In this document: positions 56,939 to 64,000 of the stretch, piece by piece | How the letters are laid out: every line of letters begins with the position of its first letter | Numbering within the stretch: the first letter of the stretch is position 1 | Assembly (NCBI GenBank): GCA_012295275.1 | Contig: CM022671.1 | Location: 33,199,927 to 33,263,926, forward strand | Length of the DNA stretch: 64,000 nt | From: Chrysomallon squamiferum | Taxonomy: Eukaryota; Mollusca; Gastropoda; Neomphalida; Peltospiridae | Direction of reading: 5' to 3' | Made by a program: the position numbers and the translations under genes | Notes under the pieces: generated by a model | Seen by the model: the letters and a program-made list of their open reading frames with translations, nothing else | Told to the model about the DNA's origin: nothing | The model's database searches: none

Positions 56939-59147
56939 TCATGATATCACACACTGTTTGTTACGCCGCTTATGTCGACTCCTTGGCATAGTTCTAGATT
57001 GTCCATTGGGTCCAATGCCCATATCATCTACATAGGAGATTTTAGGTCCATACCTACGAGGACTTTCATAATAGTAATAGTCATCTGAGTCACTAGAACT
57101 TGAGCATGTACTGCACCGATCATCATCATCATACCAATTGAAATACTCACCACGTGAAAAGTTACCAGTGGCACCAACAGCACCACGTGCTTCAGACACA
57201 GAACTGGGTCGACCTTCAAAACTCCGACTACGAGGATATCCATTCTGGTGAGCAGGGCGCTGATGATGGTTGCTACTACGGGGTCGAGAGATAGGGTTCA
57301 TTTTATTGTCATCTGGTAGGGGAATGTCACCTGCACCAGCCCTTCCACGTCGACCAATCTGTCTGACATGTGGCATCTCAGGGTATGACCTTACACTGGG
57401 TGGGAGTTGGTGTACAGGGATCTGATTATGTTCATCACAAACAGGTTGTACAGGAGGCTTGGGTACTGGTTCAGGACTCTGAACCTGTCTGGGACTAATT
57501 GATGCATAATGCACACTTACATTTTTCTCTGATCCAGACCTGCTCTGTGCTGATATATTCATAGGTTTGTCATACTGTGGAGATTCTGGAGGCTGATCTG
57601 TGCTGAGATCGGGCATAGAGAACTGTGACAGGCGGTTTCGTTTCTTAGCTTCCTGACATGGCAGGGCATCAAGCAATCCATCCAGATTAACATGATATAA
57701 ATCCTCATCAGGGTCACTTGTGCACACTACCTGGTTGGGAACTTCATACATCCCTGGAGCGTAAACCTCGCTGTTGCTGCTGGTGGCATACCCCTGATCA
57801 CGGTCAGAAGATGGTCCACTGTCTGAGATGGTATACTGTTGTCTCAACACCTGATGAATCTCACCACATCCTTCCTGTAGGACATGACTCACTGGGGAGC
57901 CTATCCTGACAGACTGCAGCTCTTGTAAGTAATCTTCAGGTCTGCGAGGAGTCTGTGTCTGCATTGATCCAGCTCTACTGCATGCTGCTGAACAATAAAT
58001 AACTCCATGTTTTGGTAAAAATGGATGTCCCAACAGTGACTTCTGACACGTGTGACATCGGAAGCAATGATCAGTGGCATGCCAGTGCTGACCTTCATGT
58101 GTCATCTGACCCTGGTCAACACCTATATGTTCTCCACAGGTGTCGCAGTATTCAGCAAACATCTGCTCAAAACAGGTGCAGCAATATGGCCGACCTTCTC
58201 GCATGATGTAGCGCTGTCCTCCGAGCTGACTGTCACATTCAAAACAGCAGAAGTGTTTCATGTGCCAGCTTCGGCCTTCTGCTTCTGTACACTCGTCAGC
58301 AAAAATAATCTAAAAATAAAAAAACATAAATTTTTTTAAAAATAAGATAAAACTGTTTTATTGGCACCATTTGGTATAGTGTATTGTGGAGTGATTTTAT
58401 AAAATAACAGCAAAATGATGAACACAAAATCCACTGAAAATTTAATATATGCTGTGTATTTAATCTATCCATTTTGAAAGTGTAGATGTTGTGATAAACT
58501 GTATATTAGATTAATACATGTTTTGGTAATCAGTAATCTGTTAAGCAAATACAGGAATTACTTATGTGAAAGAAAGACCTTTAATCAACAAAACAGATCT
58601 TTATTTAAATGTTCTGAGAGCAGTAATCTTTAACAGACTGAGTCATCGTAAATTTAATTTCTTTACCCATACTGGGATTCAGGTTGTTAAAACATTTGCA
58701 GAGAAGACAGACATTTTGATTAAAACTGAGAATAAAATGGGCTTGATTTAAACATGTAAAAACCTGCAACAACAACAACAAAAACCTTCAAGTTTAAAAA
58801 ACAAAGATAATATATATCAAATGAATATATATCAAAGATAATATATAACAAAGATAATATATATCAAAAAAATATATATCAGAAATGTAAAACAGATGAT
58901 GGCACATTGCTATAAAGGACTTGTAATACATTAATAAATACCTCATCACAGGCAGCACATCGTGGTTTCAGCAGCTCAGCGTGGTGACGGCCGCAGTACA
59001 GCTCCCCATCCATATGGAAGTAGATGAGATCAACAAGCAATTCATGACATGTGAAACATATAAAACAGGCAGGATGCCAACATCGATCCTGCCCTGCTCG
59101 GGATGCAAATACTGCCATTTCTCCTCCAGGTATGTGACACTTACACT

Positions 59148-59226
<79 letters not shown>

Positions 59227-59818
59227 CAATAACTAATATTAATAATAACAGTAATGATAATGATAATAGTAACATAACAATAACATAATAATAACAACAA
59301 CAACAATAACAACAACCACACAAAAGCTGTATAAAAATAAACATTGTTTTAAGTAAGATAGTTACAGTTTATTTTAAGATTATTCAATAAGTAGTTTAAT
59401 ATAATGAAAAATATAGATTAAAACGATAAAAAATTACTAAACAATATTTAATATATGCACGGTATAACACGAAAGCCACTATATAAGTTTAGTGAAATTA
59501 GGTGAAATATTCCCAATAATGATAAATTTAATATTCTCACATTCATCTTAAAAATCAAATATTCACCCTTGTGCAAACTGTTCCCTGCATTGTGAGTGGG
59601 AGGGGCCGAACACTGCCACGCCCAAGAGCATCACGCTTCCTTTGTGCACTGAACATGCGCAACTCATGTTTTTCTTCCTCTGACAAAACATTGCAGTAGC
59701 GGACTTCATTGTCATGGGGAGGTAACTGCTGCAGGAGTTGTCTTACCCTGTATTTTTCACCTGTGCTGTTCAGGTATGGGACTTTACCATCAGGAAGAGC
59801 ACTGAAGTACTGATGAAC
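56939..59818 (-). CDS. PRICKLE: Prickle planar cell polarity protein (3' part; 5' exons outside window)
   Basis: Prickle acts at the cell cortex in planar cell polarity with Vang/Van Gogh and Dishevelled. Three exons join in phase to 608 residues: 59567-59818, 58942-59145, 56939-58309. Exon 1 here encodes most of the PET domain ([42 protein letters not shown]). LIM1 starts with CTRCKC and continues with [12 protein letters not shown] and [13 protein letters not shown]. The last exon carries LIM2 ([15 protein letters not shown]) and LIM3 ([20 protein letters not shown]). A low-complexity tail follows, with an acidic serine cluster ([12 protein letters not shown]) also seen in human PRICKLE1. 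The end is a basic stretch and the CAAX box CVIS, matching human CIIS, so the protein should be farnesylated. The exon before PET residue V (entered by CAG at 59819) was not found in the window. Confidence 0.95.
58801..58885. repeat. ~20-bp tandem repeat in Prickle intron
   Basis: Units of about AAAGATAATATATATC, four or five imperfect copies, between the LIM1 exon and the last exon. Confidence 0.75.
59149..59223. repeat. (TAA)n microsatellite at the LIM1 acceptor
   Basis: About 24 TAA units. On the gene strand a (TTA)n run ends directly in TTACAG, the acceptor of the LIM1 exon at 59145. Confidence 0.95.
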
Positions 59819-62800
59819 CTGAAAAGGTATAAATGAAATATGCAAGTTACATATAGAACAACTGTTTAGAGTTTATGAATATAAAAAATGTAAATATATA
59901 ATATGCATTAATGTGGTAATATAATATAGTAATGTTGCTACAGTAATGATGATATGTGTGTATTTTGAAATAATATTTTAAATTAAATACATTTCCATTC
60001 CAGTCATGAGTGTTCTCCCATGACTGGTGTATGTATAAATTTCCTGTTTTTTAAATACTTATGTGTTAAAGATCTGTTGATATATTATATAGTGTTTCCT
60101 GTTTGAATACCCAAACAATATATCTGACAGGTAATAATCAGTAACATTGAGGTGTGTTAATGGGTCTATAAACAAGTATAAGTTTATTTTCTCTGCATCT
60201 AAATGTGATGCATGTGTACATATGTCTGCATAATACTGCTGCAAAGTTTCATGTTACTGAAGACAATATTTCAAAGACTCTGTATAACAGAAACACATTA
60301 TGTATGCATCACATCTTTCTTCTCTAGAGAAATAAACAGTAGCATTGAAAAACAGAAATGTAAAATATTAGCTGCAGTAAAATCAAATTTAAATCCCTAA
60401 AGCAAAATAGTTACAACTCATTAACTTCTGTAAAATTTAAAATTTATTACAAAATAAAAATTATGAATTTACAAAATAGAAAAAGGTGAAAAACAAAAAG
60501 GTTTTAGTATTATTACTTTGCTTTAAAGAATTGAAAAGACTGAAGACAAAGAATGTTTTAATACCAATTTATTATTTTTAATTTTTTCGTTTTATTATCA
60601 TTTTCTCTATATTGTCTTTGATGTAGCTATAAACCCCAATAGCCTAACCCTTACAGACTCTGTGTTATACATACAAATAACTGCATTTAAAAACAAGACA
60701 ACAATCATTTTCTTCCATGCTATTTATCCTCAATAATTTGGAATGGCAAAAAAATGTTTCTGAATAATTCATTAGAGCATTATTACTGTAACAGTCTAAA
60801 AATTCAAGAGAGGGAGAAACATCAATCATAAATGGCTTGCACGACATGTTAAAAATATACTTCTGAAAATATGTCGTATGAAAATGTGGCCCTAGACAAT
60901 GATGAATAAACATATCAGATATTTCATGTCTGGTGATTATTCAATCTGTCAGTCCGGTGACAGTGTTGGCCAATGAATTAGAAAATCATTTTTGTCATGA
61001 ATGTTTGATGATCAAATTGACCATCATGAACAGGAATAACTAAAAGAAAAATAACCAATTTTGTTGAATTTGCACTCTGAATGTGTGCGAATGAAATAAT
61101 TGTTAATAAAAAAAAAAATGGAATAAACATCCAAATAAAATAATATATATATATATATTTTTTTTTTTCTTACCATCATTTTATACAAATATATTTAACA
61201 AATGGATGAATATTTTTAGCGTCAATATTCTGAATATGTGTAAATAAAATATGTCTTGAGGTTAATATAATAATATTAAAGTTTCAGATAGACACATCTT
61301 ACAAAAAGACAAGATGCATTTGATTTCCATTCAGAATGTGAAAAATGCCTTATTGTCATACTGTTATCAGTTCAGTTTCAATAGCAGCAAGTTATCTTTT
61401 ATAATCATCTTTCCATATATAGTGCATACCATAAACCATCCATGAGGTTCTGTCTTGAATGGGAAACAGCCCAATGTCATGCTAATGAAAATTAATCCTG
61501 TGAGCTAAAATAAGCCTCTGTAGAGAGTAGTTTCAGAAAATCCAAGTATTTCTTTTATCCAAAACCACAAATTTAACTTGATGTTCAACTAAGTGAAGGA
61601 TGGAGGTAAAAAAGAAATTATAAATATAATACAAATATGATTAGACATGGAAGGAAATGCTTTTCATGAAGCCAAATCTCAGCCCATCTTATCTGATTAT
61701 GTGTGATAGGTGTGTTTTTTAATGTTTTGGGGGTTTGTTCTTTTTCTGAAGTGTTTCCAAAAAATAAAAAAAAATAAAAAAATAAAACAATGATATGCAA
61801 CAGAATTACATCAGAAAGATAGAGAGCTTAGGAAAATGGTAGATAATAACAGGTTAGCACTTGGCTGAAGTAAAATAACATAGGGGTGTAAAACAGCCAC
61901 TTTTCTATCGATTGATAACATGGGAGAAAAATCAGTAATAAAACCATGCAAAGCTTGGAGAATTATAAAATGATACACTCAGTGAATTCAGTATCTGGAA
62001 TAAAATATATCAAAGGTTACTGTGACATTTTTACTAATCTAATACAGCATCCTGGATGTAATTGTATCAAAAACAATTTGTAACTGAATACGATGATTTT
62101 CTTGTTATTTTTTTTTCTTTCTTTCTTTCTTTTTTCTTTCTTTTTTTTATAACCAATGAATTATTTAATATGCATGACATTTATCATTTTAAAATAATAA
62201 GATAAAAAAAATTCAGAAGGTGATACAAATGAAATCAAGTGAAAATGCAAACACTAGAAACAAAACTTGTACCATATTGTCATAAATAATTCAGTGGCAA
62301 GTGTTCCAAGATATGAATATGGCATGATTTCCATTCAGATATTTCTAATTTTACTGAAGTAAATTTGGCTATTATTAGCTCATGAACAATTGCATTAGGC
62401 AATGTTTAGGAAAAAAATAAAAATAAATGATAGAAAGGAAAGAAATAACATATACTTTCAGCTTTACAACAATCAATATCTCTGTTTTGAAAGTAATTTA
62501 ATAGCAAACACTGGTGGTAAAATATAGAATTAAATATTGTATAAAAGTGTTGTAATTCATATTTACATAATCTTTTAATGTTTTCCATCAAATAAAATAT
62601 GAGAATAAACAAACATCATTTTGATTAGCACTATATATTATTAATATTAATTACTAAACACTAATTCTTAAAATATTTCATCAGACACTGCATTTATTAA
62701 ATATACACATCTTATGTAATACAAGCTTTCAAAATCTTTTATTAAATAATAGATAAAAAAAAAATGTTTATAGTACCAGACTGTTCTGAATTAACTAATT

Positions 62801-64000
62801 CCTGAATCTGCTGATAAAATATCCCATACTATAATGCACCAAAAAAGACAGCCTTGAATAAATATTCTCATCAAAATCAAAAGGTTGGAATATATGTAGG
62901 CTATATATCTGCATGGACAGCTCCCTGCTAGAAGTTATTATTATATCAGAGTATATCCATGACTGGTGTATGCTTGTTAACAGTTTCTTTAGTTTTCTCA
63001 AGATATAAAATTTCAGTTTTAAAACATGCTGACACTAAAATACAGTGACTATAATAAATTACTGAAACATAACAAAGATACACTGACATGACTGTAACAA
63101 GTTACTAGAATAATACAAAGATATAATTGTGACCTGACTGTATGCAGTGTTACTGGAAAATCAGAAAAATACTGTACTACAATGGTTATGACAAGTCATT
63201 AGAACCATACAAATACATGTTACTGAAAAACACAAAGATACTGTGCCCTGAAACTGTAATACAATGACTGTAACAATTTACTAGCACAACACAAAGATAC
63301 AGCAACTTGACAAGAAGCAGATGGAAGTATTTATTCATCAGCAATTATCCAGTAATAATCATTTACGAGAGTAAGCCCTGAGCTGAAGCCTGGCTTGTAT
63401 TTTTAACAAGCATGAAATTGAGCTGGATGGTGAATACAAACCACATGCAGTCCACCACCAAACAGGTAAGGCTGCTGTCAAAAGCAATCAAGAAATCATT
63501 ACAAAAAATGAAGGGGTGTCCATGCTGCCCATATACATTACATTTACAATTTTCAAAAATCCAGAAGAACTTGCTTATCAAGCTTTGTTCATTCATCACT
63601 TACAAAGATTTTGTTATTTGATTTTTACAATGAATGCAGTTGTATATTGATCATCCTTATGGTGATATACATTTTCCCAATCAAAATTTATCATCATTTC
63701 AGTATGATTTCCCAACTAACAAGAGCTTCAGCATATTGCATTGGGATCAAAATTGGTAAAACACTATACAAGTTAGAGAGGAGAGTAACTATAGACCTTA
63801 TATCCAACATCCAGTTAGCTCTGGAGTTATAAATATGATATTAGTTACTACCACTTTACGGCTAACAGACTAACCATTCAAATGAGAAGAAAAACTAAAA
63901 ATTAAAAATAAAAAAATAAAAAAGTAATAATGTAGGCAGGGCATGTTTAAGGTGAACTCAGATGCTTTTTCAAGACCTTGATGTATGCAGTTCAGCAATG
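59819..64000. other. Large 5' intron of Prickle
   Basis: The gene continues to the right of the window, so this is intron. No exon encoding the start of PET (a WVPPGL-like motif) was found. It holds a perfect 9-bp inverted repeat with a 10-base loop at 60000-60027 (CCAGTCATG / CATGACTGG), a T-rich pyrimidine tract at about 62108-62148 and a degenerate repeat at 63035-63310. Confidence 0.6.
63035..63310. repeat. Degenerate tandem repeat in Prickle intron
   Basis: About five diverged units containing CTGTAACAAGTTACTAGAA and ACACAAAGATACTG, with a period of about 45-60 bases. Confidence 0.6.

Noticed and set aside
57718-58339. Several + and - frames of 61-95 codons across the Prickle last exon
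   Set aside because: Shadows of the 457-codon Prickle exon, which carries recognisable LIM domains and the CAAX end.
59819-64000. Search for the missing first PET exon of Prickle
   Set aside because: No WVPPGL-like coding segment with a compatible donor was seen on the minus strand, so the exon is assumed to lie beyond the window.

Overview
The window is animal nuclear DNA, very AT-rich and full of microsatellites, with spliced genes whose introns are GT..AG. Gene content (SMC1, RIB43A-like, Prickle with PET, LIM and CAAX parts, an ARM-TIR-SAM protein, a secreted PhoPQ-type hydrolase) and one degraded dispersed repeat near 9.0 kb that resembles a repeat I recall from gastropod genomes suggest a mollusc, probably a gastropod. 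The species cannot be read from the sequence. Exon models were built by hand from splice sites, phase and family similarity; every internal exon of the five main models joins in phase.

Layout. 1-1531 (+): the 3' end of an unidentified cysteine-containing protein with a hydrophobic C-terminus. 3477-19409 (-): a complete SMC1 cohesin gene, 28 coding exons, 1246 residues. 20505-23919 (+): a complete RIB43A-like (RIBC2-type) ciliary gene, 5 exons, 379 residues, head to head with SMC1 across about 1.1 kb. 25934-33031 (-) and 36053-43815 (-): two intact tandem copies of a 14-exon gene for a secreted 488-residue PhoPQ-activated-pathogenicity-related (AprA-like) alpha/beta hydrolase, about 96% identical. 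45725-45797 (+): tRNA-Val(CAC). 46914-50921 (-): a 7-exon ARM-TIR-SAM protein of about 610 residues. 56939-59818 (-): the 3' part of a Prickle gene (most of PET, three LIM domains, CAAX end); its 5' exons lie beyond the right edge. The rest is intergenic or intronic AT-rich sequence with microsatellites, minisatellites and small dispersed repeats.

The genes do not form one pathway. The most notable points are: (i) the SMC1/RIB43A head-to-head pair, which repeats the arrangement of both human pairs SMC1A/RIBC1 and SMC1B/RIBC2; (ii) the recent tandem duplication of the secreted hydrolase, with an inverted fragment of its exon 10/intron 10 lying between the copies; (iii) the ARM-TIR-SAM protein, whose TIR domain keeps a glutamate at the position expected for NADase-type TIRs; (iv) a 24-base piece of SMC1 exon 4 sitting inside an AT microsatellite in SMC1 intron 2.
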